Assembly (NCBI GenBank): GCA_013397865.1
Contig: VZTI01002343.1
Coordinates: 1 to 64,000, forward strand
Origin: Struthidea cinerea
Lineage: Eukaryota; Chordata; Aves; Passeriformes; Corcoracidae
DNA length: 64,000 bases
Direction of reading: 5' to 3'
Position numbers and translations under genes: made by a program. Position 1 is the stretch's first letter, and each line of letters begins with the position of its first letter. Below the pieces are notes generated by a model. It was not told the origin of the DNA, made no database searches, and worked only from the letters and a program-made list of their open reading frames with translations. Positions 49,201-63,515 of this stretch are shown piece after piece.

Positions 49201-50694
49201 CATACAATGAAAGCTCCAGTTTTGTTCTGTCTCAGGATAAGTAAGGAAGCACATTGCTTCCAGGCCGTTAGGCTGGTTGTAATAATTTCCTTTTGTGCTG
49301 TTTCTCTGAGTTCTCTGGATCACTATAATGAGACATCTGAAAACCAGTGACTCTCTGGATGCAATACTGCAGAGGAGAAGTATGGGGTAAACTGAGATAA
49401 CTGAATTTTGATTCCTGTCTACTTACAGTGTTTATTTTTTGTCAAAGTATCTTTTGTTTAATAGATGCACCAAGTTATGATTTCCTGTTGGTATTGTATG
49501 CCAAAGACCATTACAACTTCAGAGGGACTGTATTACTCTGCTGTTCTTTTGGGAAGAAAAAATTCTTTAGTTATTGGCGTAATTTTCTATGGTTAAAATG
49601 TGCACAGAGGTACCACAAATATTAAAAAAATGTTCTGAAACTGTCTGCGCTTCAAACAAACAGTGGTTAGTTGCTCTGTGGAATTTTCCAAAGTGTCCTT
49701 GAATAAAATTATTTTGTACCAGGAGGAACATTAAGACATGAATAAATTATTTGTCAGTGTTGTTGCCAGCATATACATAAATAAAATGCTGTTGCTGTAT
49801 GTTTGTTTTCACTGGGACCCAGAAACAATAAAAAACTTCTGTGGTGATACTATTTTAAACTACAATTTAAACCTATTGTAAGTAACCTTGTCAAAAAAAC
49901 ATGCCAATATATTTCTTATAGCTGTTTACACACATCAGAGAGGTTATTTTTGTTTAGTTTTATTACCTGCAAATATCTACCATGTAATAAGGGTGTAAGA
50001 AAGGCTGTAAAATACCAGACTGTTTGTCTAACTTTTAGAAACATCCTGTTTCTGTCAGTGGTCAGACATCTGATAAAAGATACAGTGATGCTTCTTGCAG
50101 CGCACCCTCATTTTCTCACCAGTGCAGTGCTTAGAAGCTTTCAGACCTCTACTCTGTACGTATATAGTAGCACTTAATGCTACTTTAGCCTGTACTGCTT
50201 ATAGTAGTATGGGTTTTCTTACATGAATTTATAATTCCACTTTTTTCAAATTGCCTGCATTTTTTGCTTACATTATGCACTCTGGAAAATACTTACTTAT
50301 TTTAAGTTCCTGATAATTATATAGGCTATGTCCTAGATTTTGTGTTAGGAGACAGATGTAATAACACCCTCTCTTCATATTGTTTCTCCTTTTATAATTT
50401 TGTAATTTATAATCCTGTGTATGTCTTCTGCTGCTGTTTATTTTCTTTTCCCTTAAATGCTCAACTTAAGCCTCAAAAATGGCATTATCTTCGGTGGTAT
50501 CCAGGAAACAGAAGTGGGGACTAATTTGTTTTAAAAAACCAAAGCAGGATTAGAACAGAGAGGACAATGGCCATCTTGAATTAATGACATTATTGTACAT
50601 GCAGGGTCATCACCAGGTGAAATTCCAGTTTACAGTGAAGGGAGAATCACATGAGGAAATGCATATAAAATGGAATTTGCTTTCTGAGACATAC

Positions 50695-50724
50695 AAAATA
50701 AAACAACAACAACAAAAAAAAAAA
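50695..50724. repeat. (CAA)n / A-rich simple repeat
   Basis: AAAATAAAACAACAACAACAA passes into a run of A. No attached element was recognised. Confidence 0.85.
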
Positions 50725-50980
50725 CACCATAAAGGGCAATTCATTGACTTTAGGTAGATGAATTCCCTAAATTGTCCCAGTCTGCATTTTTCTTCCCTTC
50801 GTTACATCTATATACAGGTAACTCCCTTAGAATTCTTTACTGCTCCTTATGTATTAGTACAGCAGTTTAGCTGGCACCAGACACCTTGTAAAAGAAAGCT
50901 AAAATTCTGCTTACTGCCATTGAGAAAAGAATTGTTATTACACCCAGATAGTAGTGAAGTGGAGCAGAGCAGAGGAAATC

Positions 50981-50994
50981 TTTTTTTTTTTTTT
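50981..50994. repeat. Poly(T) tract (T14)
   Basis: An uninterrupted run of 14 T, with nothing recognisable attached. Confidence 0.9.
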
Positions 50995-53140
50995 GCGTAT
51001 TTCCACTACTGTATAATCTCTCCTATATATCCCTGGTCTCATCACGACTGAAATGGAGTTATTAAATCTGCTGGACAACAATGCTGTTTTGACTCAGGGA
51101 GGAATGCTCCTATTGAAAACAGTGCTTCAAAGAATATTTTGTTTGCTTTTCATCTCTTGTTCCATCATTTCTAACTCTTAGTATACAAAAGCCACATGTA
51201 CTCGGAATTGTTGCTTCTTTTCAGAACATTTAAAAATGTTGTTCAATCTATTTGTGAATCGAAAGGATGTTATTAAAGGTCTGCCACCAACTGTGATCTA
51301 CTTGTTTTGGTTTGCATGGTGGCGATACTACACCAAAAGCTTTTTCCCACCCGCTTATATCATCACAGAATATTAATTTTAAAGAATTTGATCTTGGTGC
51401 CTGCAGGTGAAACCAGTTTAGGCAACAAGAAACCTTCATGAACAAATGACTTGAACACAGTACAAGGCAGTGAAATTCAGGGTTAACCCTGTAGTGCTGT
51501 TACCGTTTTGAAACTGAAGTAAACTGAAGTAGTTCAGAACGTGGTGGAGTAAACATACAGTATGATTTTCTATGAAGTTGGTGATGAGTTCTGCTTAGAC
51601 CAGGGTTGCTAAGCACATCAGATGACTGAGTTTCAGGACAAAGCGTTAATTTTGCAAGGTATGTCCTCTCTTCAGATGTTTTGCAGGAAGACTTTAAGGC
51701 TTTATTCTATCTACTGCTCAGTAATGAAGGCTTTGAAAGGGACAGTCTGACTGAAAATACTGCCATTCCAAGGATATCTTCCTGCCTGTGGGCCACTGAG
51801 AAAGAAAAGAAACAGCATCTGTCTGTGGATTTATATATTCAGGAGAGGGAGCAGGAGAAGGGAAGGTACCATTATTTCTAACTGTGCACGTTGTTGAGAA
51901 TCTTACTCATGCTTTATGTATATAGAGCTTTGGCATCAGCAGCTGCAAAACTACAGTGAAGATAGAAAGCTTTTTGAGAAGCCACTTAAGACACTGAAAG
52001 CTAGGAGAGGATAACTGTGCGAGGCCAAGAGCGAAGAGAGGAGAAATGGAAATATCAAAGTATAAATAATTCCACATCGGGTTTCATGTAATAGAACTCC
52101 CTCACATGTCCTTGTAGATAATCATGGATGTCCATGTTCAAAATATCTAATTTTCTGTTTTTATTTGGTTTCATTTTGACCATTGCAGTGGAAAAAACCC
52201 CAAGGTTAGCTCTGCTTATGTTTTCTTACTGGTACCTTAGTAATGAGGCCTTACAGCAACTCTAAGTAATTATAACCTCTTAATAAATAAATTTTCCAGT
52301 AATAAAAGTAATTCTCTTTAGCAGTTATGTGATTTCTTTAAGCTACAAGGAGATGTTATTAATTATGTAGCTATATCTTCTATCAGCCACTAAATCTACT
52401 GCAGAAACTGTGGCAGAGAACTTGGGTGACATGTCTGTATTTACAAAAGTTACTGGTTTCAAAAGTGGGTTGAAACTCTTGAACTACTGGTTTTCAGCAC
52501 TCCTGCAGTATGTCATTAAAAATGTTTGCACGTTGCCATTCCTGAAGTCTTCACCCAAATTTGTTCTGCATATGTGTCTGATTTCCCTGTGGCAGATTTT
52601 TCTTGACATCTGCTGTCAAGGCAACTGTAGCTAAACTGAGGTGGAAAATGCTGTGGCTCTTCAAGTGTGCTGTTTGACCAAAAACTGGCACTCCAGACGG
52701 ACCCAGCAGGAGAAAAAAAAGCAACAAGCAATCCTCAAAAATTTGTTTTACTGGTGGATAAAACTTTTAATTAAGAATTTTCTACAGAAACTGTATTTTC
52801 TTCTAAATTAAAATTTTCAACAGGACGCTACTTTACTTTTTTTAACTTTTAAGGAAAGGTAGTTTAAAAATGGTGGCTTTTAAAAGGGTTTTCTGTTACT
52901 GCTTGCATAAATCTAGGTCACTGTGGTGGTTTAAGGGATTATAGGAGGTGTAGTTTGGATAACTGCTGTCTTCATAATTCCTTGTCACAAATGCTCAGCA
53001 GGCAGACTATAACTTTACGATTTACTGAATCTTCTCTGGTAGCAGGATAGTCCACAACACAGCATAGAAGATAATTTTTCAAAACTAAAGTTTGGAACTG
53101 AGTTTTCAGAATTCATCTTCCATCAGAAAGGTTTCTGATA

Positions 53141-53183
53141 TCAATACTCATTTTTCCCTATTTCAGGGAAAAATGAGTATTGA
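53141..53183. repeat. Perfect palindrome, 19-bp arms, 5-base loop
   Basis: TCAATACTCATTTTTCCCT at 53141-53159 is the exact reverse complement of AGGGAAAAATGAGTATTGA at 53165-53183, separated by ATTTC. The first flanking pair mismatches and further flanking pairs match only partly, so this is not a large inverted repeat. Transcribed as intron RNA it would fold into a short hairpin. Confidence 0.97.
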
Positions 53184-53767
53184 AATAATTAATTTATTAA
53201 AAAATTGATTTCTTTTTTTTTGCCACCTTAAGCATGCAAATACAGTTAATTGACTAATTCAGAATTTTTTTCAGGCAGCTGTAGGAAGACTTGCCAGGGC
53301 ATCCACTGGCTTGATAAAAGTGGGCACAACCAGGAAGATGAGATCAAGTTCAGCCCCTTAAGTACTGAGGAGGAGGAGAACTAGTCATCCTTAAGCTATA
53401 GACCATTTATAAAATCAAACTTTAAAGCTGCTGCCATATAGGTGACATGTATAATCTATCAGTGATCTCAGGCAAATAATTTTTACCTACTAACCAGTAA
53501 CTAGAGAATGTAAAAACATCTTTGCCATAAGAGCCTATGACAAGTTCTTAGGGAGACAAAAAATGTATCTGCCATATTTGGCAGCAACAAAGGCTTAATA
53601 GCCTTAACCTGCTTCAAGCAATGCAAACAGTTCATAAACACTGTTACTTGTACGAAGCATGTCTGTATTTATTTCTTTATTATTCTGTCAGTGGCTCTAA
53701 AGCTAGACATTTTTGTAAATAAAAATGTGGGAAAGATCTCTGGATTCCCTTTGTTGCATTACCAAAA

Positions 53768-54455
53768 AACATGACCCAACAATGAGTATGTGCATCCCAG
53801 AAAGCCAGTCTTACTGTGGGCTGCATCAAAAGATGTGTGGCCAGCAAGTTGAGGGAGTTGATTCTGCCCCTTTACTCAATTTTCTTGCCATCCCATCTGG
53901 AGTACAGAGTCCAGCTGTGGGGCTCCAGTAAAAGACAGACATGGATCTGTTAGAGCAGGTCCAGTGAAGAGTTACAAAGGTGATCAGAGGGCTGTAGCAC
54001 CTCTCCTGTGAAGACAGGCTGAGAGAGTTGGGGCTTTTCAACCCGTAGAAGGGTAGGCCCTATAGAAGCCTTTCAGTATTTCTGCCTACCGCATGTTTGA
54101 ATTGGCTCTGCTGAAACAGCACCATCAGCGAAGTACTGATGGTGGCTCATACGAAAGATGGAGAGATACTTCTTACCAAGGCCTTTAATGGCAGGAGAAA
54201 GGTCAACACTTTTAAATTGAAAGCAGTTGGATACAAGGAGGAATTGTTTTACGATGAGAGTGTGAGACACTGGAACAGGTTGCCCAGAGAAGTTGTGGAT
54301 ATCCCATTATTGGAAGAGTTCAACGTCAGGTTGGATGGAGGTCTGAGCAACCTGGTCTAGTGAAAGGTGTCCCTGCCCATGGCAGGAGGGTTGAAACTAG
54401 GTGATTTTTAAGGTCACTTCCAACCCAAATAATTCTATGATTCTCTGGTTCTGTG
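53768..54455 (+). mobile_element. CR1 LINE, 5'-truncated, with small internal insertion
   Basis: CR1 ORF2 C-terminal and 3' UTR sequence in the + orientation. Recognisable pieces include GGGCTGCATCAAAAGATGTG, TGATTCTGCCCCTTTACTCA, ATCTGGAGTACAGAGTCCAG, CACTGGAACAGGTTGCCCAG, GAGCAACCTGGTCTAGTGAA and the end CAACCCAAATAATTCTATGA with TTCTCTGGTTCTGTGA. Conserved CR1 text is interrupted between about 54082 and 54145 by material that I cannot place in CR1. The frame is open at 54139-54360 but has no intact catalytic domain, so the copy is inactive. Confidence 0.9.
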
Positions 54456-57400
54456 AAATGTTCCCAAATGCCAACTACATCTGACCTTTGGTGTAGCTTT
54501 GCTGTTTTTCATTGGATGGTGAAACCCAGGCTGTCATTTATTGGAAAATAAAAAATGTATTATTCCAAAAATACATGAATTCTTTTCTGTCATTAGAATT
54601 AGTTTGGAATTGATAGAAACATAAGCAACAACCTGAACTGTTCTAAGTTAAACACATCACATTCTATATCCCATTAGGATGCAGAACTTCACTAGAACTG
54701 TACCTTTGTGCTAATACGTACAGAGCCAACGTTTTTTTTTCTGTAGCCTTAGGATTCATTTAAAATGGCATCTGTTAAATGGCTCAACTACATTTGGCAC
54801 TTTTGTGAGAGTGACTATCTGTCTAGAAGGAGTTAAAGTAAATTATTTCTATTTATGTTTGGAACTTTGGAATGTTAGTGGGAATGTCAGCCCTTCTCAT
54901 TTTGGCATTCTCTAGAGCAAGGCAAGTGATTCTAGCAGCATGATCATATTTATCTCTTGTCAGCTCCATGTGGTTTCTTTGGTCCGTGTCTGGGATAATA
55001 ATTCATAACAGAATTATTTCCTCCTCAGCCAGGCAGTTTTGCAGTGTTAGCATCTCCTGGTTCACATTCCAGTGCTGTAATCCACAGTCTAAGCAGGCAT
55101 AAGCCATGGTGGCATAAAGAGAAGTAATAGAAAACCAAAAGATTGAGATGACAGAAGACCTAAGCATGTAAATAAAAAGTGTAGATAAAGATTCAGGAAT
55201 CGTAATGTGAATAAAGGAATCAATATAATTTCCCCCATATTTGTGTTAATAGCAGACAGAGGTTTATACACAGTGCCAATTGCTGTAAAATGCAGTAAAA
55301 GAGGGGAAATTCAGTAAAATGACTGTTGTTTTTAGGTCTGAATGAAAAAATCTTAGAAGTATATGTATTTAATTCTTAAATTACAGTAAGTTAGAAGTGC
55401 CCTTGAATACTTTGCTGATGAGGATGTTTCAGCAGAGCAAATTGAAATGTGTAATAGTGCCAAATTTGTAGATATTACATTCTTCATCTTGCAGCAGTTT
55501 TCTTAAGTATTATTGTTTGAGCCCTCTATTATACATTAAAGCTAGTATTTGGTGAAATCCATCTGTATGCAGTACAACAACAAGGTAATGTGCACCATTA
55601 ATGACCACCATCTATCTTATCCTGAGATTCTTTATTTCTTTACTGGATAATCTCTATCATTAATATATCTTAATGCAACGAGATAAATGTTACAGGTAGG
55701 GTCAGCTCGTCAGTGAATGTAAATTAGAGCAGTCCAGTTGGTACCTATGAGCTCACACCTATTTGCAGTATTCCATGACCCTGTGCAGAGATTCAGAATT
55801 ACATACTTGAACATTAAATTCTTGATACTCTTTTAGTTCTAGTTTGACTGATAAAACTATCACATGGCAGTAGTTCAATTAATACATTCAAAATACATTG
55901 TGTATGAATGAATGAAGTTTTATTTTGAAACTGAAAATTCCAAATAGAACTTCAGCTATACCTATTTATTTATTATTTTATTTGACAACTGCTTTCAGTA
56001 GTGAATCAATCAGGAACAGATACTGTTTCATTGTGATCTCTTGCTTTTGCTTACTTGTCTACTTCATTAATTAGTTTTGCAAATAATTACTGAAAACTTA
56101 CTATCAACTTGCACTGATGTCCTGAATTCTGCAATTTTTTTTTTAATTTTACCCTTTGTGTTGTCCAGAATTAGGTAGTTTAGTATCAGATTGATTAGGT
56201 GAAAGCTTTTAGAATGGCACTTATGAATTTAGAAGTCCATATTGAACCTTAGCTCTTTTTGATCAAATTGAATTTGCTGCTTATTTTCAACTTCCATGAC
56301 CTGAAAATGTAAGGAGTCCACTTAAAGGATAGCCAGCTGAGATAAAATCAGGAGTTGTTTAAATTTGTGAATCCAAGGAACTATGCTGCTCTCCTTAGCT
56401 GACCATCTGATCCAGTATTTGTGACTTTTAGTTACATTTGTCTTTTCTTCAAACAAGTCTCTATATGGAATTCTTGACATGAATATCTGGTGTCACATTT
56501 TGCTTTGTTACAGTTGATAACGTCTACTTAGAGATTATTTCTGGTTTTGTATGTTCCTAACCTGGTTATATATTGTGACTTGTTTTTAGTTTGTATGGTT
56601 TACCTATGTGTATAAAGAATTTTCATCCCAAGAGTAGTTCACTCATCTGCTAAAGAAATTGTAGACCACTTTCCTTAGTAACTTTATATTCACTTTCTCC
56701 AAAGCCCTACATATATGACACAAAGTAGTGGAGAACTAGGCCTCTAATGCTTGTAGTTTTGTAACAGTAGTTTTAAAATATTTTTGGTTATCTGTTTACT
56801 CAATTCTGGTTTTATTCACTTTTCCTATGTGAATGATGAGAACACTCTGCAGACTATCACCTAAGCCAGCTGAGAAACATCTGCTGAGTAGTGACTTATA
56901 AGAAAAGGCCTCCATTTTCCCAGAATTATTAGGTTGCTTCCATAGAACTTGGTTTTACCAGGATACTGTGGTTCAGCAACCCATACTTAAATTAAGTACC
57001 CACTTTCTGATATCACTAGCTGCAGTGATATACCTGAAGGTGAGTGTTCTGCTGTAGCTGACTATAGCAGCCATCTTGCAGCACAATTTATTTCAAAGCC
57101 AGAGAGTATATTTCAGTACCTAACTGCTAGTAAAATACCTAAGTTCCTTTTTTCTCTCTGGGAGTCACATGAATGTAGGGGCCAGTCATGTATTTCACTA
57201 CTCCTTACATGCAGTAATGTACTCCTTACATCCTTAGAGCATCTTGTACTTGGACCTGTCCTTTCATTGGATCCCTGCTGCATATTTTGTCCCCAAACTT
57301 GTTCCTATTTGTAATTAATAAACCCATGGAAATACTCTAGTTGCTGGGATATTGATAGCTTCAGGTATGTATTGGTTTTATTAGAACATTGAGTGTAGGC

Positions 57401-60400
57401 TTCTAAAACACAAAGGTTAGAGCAGAGTTAAAAAGATGGTTAGCTGAAAATTTCAAAACGTGGTAAAAATTATTGACTCCTGTAACCTAATAATACTAAG
57501 CAAGCATCTTAAACTTTGAACTAATTTGTAAGGTTTCATTGGCTTGAAACTGTTCAATTGAGCTTCTAGAATTATTGACTATTACCAGTTTGGAAATAAA
57601 TAATTCTCAGTGGGACCTATTTCAAGGCTGGAATGGATCCAAGATAGAAGCCTTGGGACAGAGTATACGCATAAATCCCTAATCTCATTGGTCAGGTTAT
57701 TTCAGGGAAGCCTAGCAGATTAATAACCTGACGCCTTTCAATTCCATTAATGAAATCCTGTCAGAATAAGTTAATGGATATCGTACTGATATTTTAGGCT
57801 GTTTTATGGCCATATAATGCAGTTGTTTAAAACTCACTGCACAAACCATTTTAAGTGTTGCTGACATTAAATAGTAACCCATGCAGTTACTATGTTACTC
57901 AATCTTTCCTGTTAACAGCAGTATTGATTTGGTGAAAAGCAGAGTTTACAAAACTATTTTCTGATAAAGTTGCCTGTATATGACCAAGGTTGCAGTCCTA
58001 CTAATACAAGAACAGTGTGAGTTCTGTACAGGATCGGCTTAAAGGAATTTATGTTCTGAGATTTTGAGAAACATTAATTTTTATCATAACAGCCTTTCTG
58101 TCCAAAATGTTATAACAAAAGCCTATTTGGATTATATCAGTCTGAAATGAGTTTAAATACCCCTGCTCAGCAGTGAATAATTTATTACCTTTAATAATTT
58201 GTATTTATAAATGCAATGCAACATTTAGAATTGTAAAAGGAATGAAAATGCACTGTAGTCAACATCATTAAAGAAGATTGTGAAAAATATTGTCAGGAAG
58301 AGAGGCAGGAACAATGCTATTGAACAGAGGTGACTTGGTCTTGTTTACATAAAGAACTTACATAAAATCAGGCTCAGAATGTCTCACACACACTGGTGTT
58401 AGAAGGTAAATATGAACATTATTCAGGTAATTAGATTATAAAACATCATTCAGGTTAAATTTGTGTTTACTTCATTTTTGGTTTAACTTTACTAATCCAT
58501 CTTTGGTGTGGATCCTCCTTAGATTACCATGTGAGTTGTCTTTATATTGCTCAAGACTGTAAGAATGCTAATTAAGACAGAAAGGGTTGGACCTCCAGAG
58601 TGGATTTAATGACCAATAAAACATGTTTATTTCTAGAACCTGTAAACAAACAAAGTCAAAAGCCAAGGCTGTGAAAAACAGTGATAATGATATCTGCTAT
58701 TAATATTTCTACTTGCTGTTTGTACTCCGGTAGATCTATATTATGCTGCTTTAAATACTATTTCCAATCTATTTTTTTTTACCACTGTGAGTTCTCCTCC
58801 AGTCAGAAGAACTTGGTTCTAGGAAGCATTTTCCCAGTCAGAAGTTGAATCCTTATCTGCTTCAGTAAGAAGCATTTGTTTCAAACCAAAGCCTGTTGAC
58901 TTATACCACCTACATCCTCAGAGGCAGCTTCACTTTCCTATTTCCCACTTTTACCTTCAGGATCTTAGTCTTTCAAAAATTCTCTGATGGAGACTGGAAG
59001 CGTAGCAGATTGGTGTTCCACTGTATTGAAAGTGTTGTGCCCACCTACAGAGCTCATATTCCTGCTCTTGAAAAGGCAGATTGATCTGGAAAATTAACCA
59101 TCTATTGTGCTAACCTTTTTAGGTTTGGTCTGTTATCCCAGCACTGACCTTTGAGAAATGTTTTCACCTTTTTCCCCAAAACTTCAATTTTTCAAATTCT
59201 CAGCCCCCTCTTCCTGTTTAAGGAGTTCATGAATGCCATCAGGAGTCCTTATTCATAAGTCAAAATTGGGCTGAGTGAGGACATTTGAGGTTCCTGGTTG
59301 CCAAAAGGAGAGAAACTTAATCACTCTATGCTGTTCTTAGAAAAGCCTCTAAAAATCAGTGCAAAAAGCATAAATATTTTCTGATAATATTTATTAGGTG
59401 TGTATTGAACTTGTAGAGGTTTTAGGAAGAGCGAGTGATCCCAAATCATTCTGCAACTTTGATCTGGCCTTGCTACAAACAAATTTGGTGGGATTGAGGT
59501 CAGCTATAGTAACCTATCTTTCTTTATTGGCTTTGAAGAAGGAGAAAAGTAGACAAAATGGAAAGAGAGGAGTGCTTCACTTCACAGTTTTAGAAGAGAG
59601 TTAAGTAACAGCTTTTACTTTCAGAAAAATATAGGCGTATATATGTATGCGTTCTCTGTACGTATGCTTAAAGTATGAAAGAGAGACTGTCTACTGGACT
59701 TATCCTCATCTAGGAAGAGTGCATTTCTGCTAAGAATTATTATATAGAATTTTATAACCTTTATTATGCAGATGAGAGAGGATTATTTTGTTTTACACTT
59801 TAGAGCCTTTAATTCTGTCAATTAAGTAACTATACTGCTAATCAGCACATACCTTATTTTTAAACTGAAACTCAAATATTACAGTCAAATTATTGTTAAA
59901 AATCAGCTTAAAACATGAAATATGAAAGAAATTCACCTCATATGGACATCACGCATAAGGACAAAGCTATGTATGTAGCACCTGCAAGGAAGTAGTAGTC
60001 AGAGCCTGAAATTAGTACTACAAAACTCAAGGTGCATGAGCATTCCTTTTTCTCCAGTTATAAACTGATTGGCTCTGAGTAGGTTCACTCCATTAAGAAA
60101 AGACTGATGAGTGAGACTGGAGGCCACACAAAGCCTGAAATACAAATATATGAGTTCCTCTCTTTCAGCATCACTTCTCTTTTAGGCACTTGCCACACTA
60201 TTTTTTCATGGCTCTCATTCCAGTAAGCAGTAGGCACTTACTCACTTGGCCTGCCTTAAACATAAATTTCTTTTTGCAGCCATAGTCATCAACTCTTGAA
60301 AGAACTACCAGTTAATAATGAAGGCCTCTGTTGTGGCAAAAATCTCCTTGCAGTAAGAAAGCTTAGTGTAGCGCCTGCATTGCCCAAGAGAAGAGAGACC

Positions 60401-62639
60401 GATGGCAAACTTTTTCATTGTCAATTTTCTCATATAGCTGATCTCTTCTGTATCCAGTCAGATTCTTTTGCTTTATTGCAGCCCTGCCCAGAAGTAATTC
60501 AGGATGAAATGTATTGGATATAGACCCCATTTTTACCTTATATTCAAGCTGACCATAGTGGTTTTAATTATTTGAAAATGCCTCTGAAAAATTATTCAAA
60601 CACCCTTAACAAACGTATGACAGCAGTATCTTGCATCAGTAAGAACGAAAACTGTCAGCATTTCAAATTAAGCCTGTCAAACATGTCATCGTATATTACT
60701 TCTCTTTCTCATCTTTTGGGGAATTTATCCCCAGACTATCTGGGGGAAAAAAGTTCTCCCAGTAACACAGGATCCATTCTACTTTCGACTCTTTCTATGT
60801 CCTGGAGGTCATCTGATATTATTGAAAGCTAATATTTGTTCCAAACTGGCACTGCTGGTGGCATCAAGAAAACTCTACTCTCTTGATTACTTTCTCTCTT
60901 GAAGGACTTAAAACACTGACTGTCTCTACAGTCTATTCAGCTTTTAAAGAACTAGGATTGATTTACTGGTCTTGCTCCAAAAAGAATCTTTTCTGTCTTC
61001 ATTTTTTTGAAGCAAATTGCTTGCGTTTGTTTAATGAGGAGACACTTCTGCCACAAGATTTCCATAAGGGAAAACACGATCTTTTTTAATGGAAACAAAT
61101 CCCTGATAAGGAAGTGCATCTGAAGCATAGCTATTTTGTATCTTGCTGGTCTGGCCAAATCGTAGGGGGTTTCCTTAGTTCCACATTGACTACAAGAACA
61201 ATAATTTATTTGGTTTAGTGATCACCTATTTTGTGGACAAAAAGGCTCTATTTCTGTATTTTCTATAAATAAATTTTCATCTGAGGTTTCAGTTTTATCT
61301 CATGGTAGTCATATAACATTTTGTGAGAAAAGGAAGTGCTAATAACTAAATCTTACTTGAGAGCCATACAGAGAGATGCATATAATGATAGGACTGCAGC
61401 AAACAAAGGGCAATAAGAAAAGTGGTGTAAAACCCTCAGAAAACTTCTGTTGGCTGTTTCTCTTGCAGACTGAAGGCATGATACCAGCAGAGTTCATGTA
61501 CTTCTTTTCCAAACACTAACTTGTTCTGCTATCTGGAAAAAGCCATGTGGCTTGTGCTGTCTTCCCACAGGCACTTGTGCATAGGAAGGCAGCACTGTGC
61601 TTACTGTCACAGCCAGCCATGCTACTTACCGGATGGATATGGGGCCGTGCCAGACGTTGTCAAGCCTGCAACAGATTAGAGAGAACACAAGGTGAAAGAG
61701 TGTGTTGGAAAAGTAAATGAAAATGTATCATAGCCACACCACATTAAGAATCCAATTGTCCTGCAGAGGACAGCTGGAAGCTCCTCATCAGTGGCAGGGT
61801 TTCTTTCACTCCTGAATGGTCTGCTCATAAGAAGGGGTTCTCTCAGCCCTAGGAAATCTTCCTGCAATGTGATGAACTAATGCCAAAGTCCTGTTTTCCT
61901 TTAAGGGGGATAGAAAAATACATAGTTAAAAAATCGATAATTGCTCTCTATTTCAGCAGTTCAGTTAGAGACCAAAGCCAGATCAGTGAAGATTTCTTCC
62001 TGACTATCCAAAAGCATAGCTTTTTATCTGTCATTCTGTTAGTAAATCCTTGTTTAACAAGAAATCTTTGTGGGCTTCTCTGTCTAAAACCAGTCAACAC
62101 ATTTGGTTGTACTTTGAACTGTGTTTTTCTTTATATAACAACAGGATTACGTCCAAGATGAAGGTAATTCATCTGAAATTTTCAGAAATTGAGTGCACTT
62201 TTTCATCAGTTCAAAATGCTTATCACAAGAAACCCCCCACAAAAGTATAGCAGACTGATACACTTCTGACAAAAAAAAAGAGAAAATAATAAAAAGGAGA
62301 TAAAATTTCCACTTCAAATTTAGATTAACAGTATTTGTCTCTGTTGCTCCAAATCTGAACAGTTGAAACATATTTAAAGTAAATCAGCAGAACATGGAGT
62401 AAACTTTTCTTTTGGGAGTTCTTGCTGCTGTCAGTCTTCCTGAAATTGGTCATCCAAGCTGCAAAAGAGGGCAGGAATATTTGTACTATTATCCTAATAA
62501 AACCCTAAACAGTTTCCCAAGTGGCACCTTCAGCACAGCAATGCTTTGTGCTACTCCTTGCCTCTGACCACAGCAGCTGTGGAGGTCTCAAACTTCAGCA
62601 GCAGTTTGGGCTATGCTCTGCTGCTGAGGGAAGACCTCA

Positions 62640-62740
62640 ACTTCCCTCAACCTGCTCAGGTTGAAATCAGCACTGACTTAAGCAGGAGTCTGTGTTAGGT
62701 CATCTCCAGAGTTTTCTTCCAACCTAAATTATTCTGTGTG
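62640..62740 (+). repeat. CR1 LINE 3'-end fragment
   Basis: Text such as CCTGCTCAGGTTGAAATCAG followed by GGTCATCTCCAGAGTTTTCT and TCCAACCTAAATTATTCTGT follows the CR1 3' UTR end of the 'gatctccagaggtccct...' type. The left boundary is unclear. Confidence 0.65.
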
Positions 62741-63493
62741 TCCATGAGAAGTATAAAAATAGGAAAATATGTAAAAGTAATTATTTTGCAGTGTTACTTT
62801 CTGGGTTTTTATTTAGAATAAAGGATCACCTGTAGAACAGTTGAATTCCAGTCACTACAGAAAAGAGTAAAAATCCATCAGCTTTAAGTGCTGGCAAATG
62901 ACCCCACTCCAGTAGAATAGAAAATGTGAAAACTGGATGAGAAAAAGTGGAACTGGATTCATGCAAGGGGGAGATCTCCTGCCAGTTCTGAGATACAATC
63001 TTTGGGGAAATGAAAGAGATGATTCAGTGTAATGCACAGTGTGCCTGTACGACTAGTAAATCAAAAGAGACAGTGTCACAATCCATTCTTTTTTCTCTCA
63101 TCTAGCAGAGGATTTTGTTTTCATTTGCAGTACAGAACAAGAAATGGGATTTCAGTTCACCAATGTGACGGACTACTGACTGAACAGGCTTCAAACAAAG
63201 ACAAGAAAATGTTCTTTAAACATTGCAGGAGATAACTCACAGACATGGTGACACTTTTAGGGTTTTTGTAATCATCTGCATTGTCCTGTTAATGTTACAA
63301 TTTCTCACTAGGTTGACACTTTTATCATAAATATAATTGTGAAGTTTTCTGGTTCACAAAGTTTGAACAGAAGGCATAGATGTTATAAACGTCCCAGGCA
63401 GTGGCCAGAAGTTAATCTATATGTAAGAATGCAGTACTTCTATCTAGATTAAGGGAAATTGAAAAAAACATGAAAATGGAATTTTATGGAGCT

Positions 63494-63515
63494 GTTTGGT
63501 TTGGTTTGGTTTGGT
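63494..63515. repeat. (GTTTG)n microsatellite
   Basis: Four full GTTTG units plus GT, in perfect register. The copy number is likely to be polymorphic. Confidence 0.95.

Larger units (their letters stand above)
43223..53767. other. TMEM117: TMEM117 intron
   Basis: AT-rich intron. It holds a homeodomain-site-rich block at about 47340-47500, a diverged 27-bp duplication at 46206-46258, a (CAA)n/A-rich run at 50695-50724, T14 at 50981-50994, and the perfect palindrome at 53141-53183. GC-richer patches at about 48150-48560 and 48880-49210 contain no recognisable gene or repeat. I see no TMEM117 exon. Confidence 0.5.

Noticed and set aside
51353..51376. GCTTATATCATCACAGAATA encodes A-Y-I-I-T-E-Y, like the start of the next TMEM117 exon (A-Y-I-I-T-D-Y)
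   Set aside because: There is no AG acceptor before it (the preceding bases are CCCACCC), a TAA follows at once, and the downstream protein does not continue. It is a chance resemblance.
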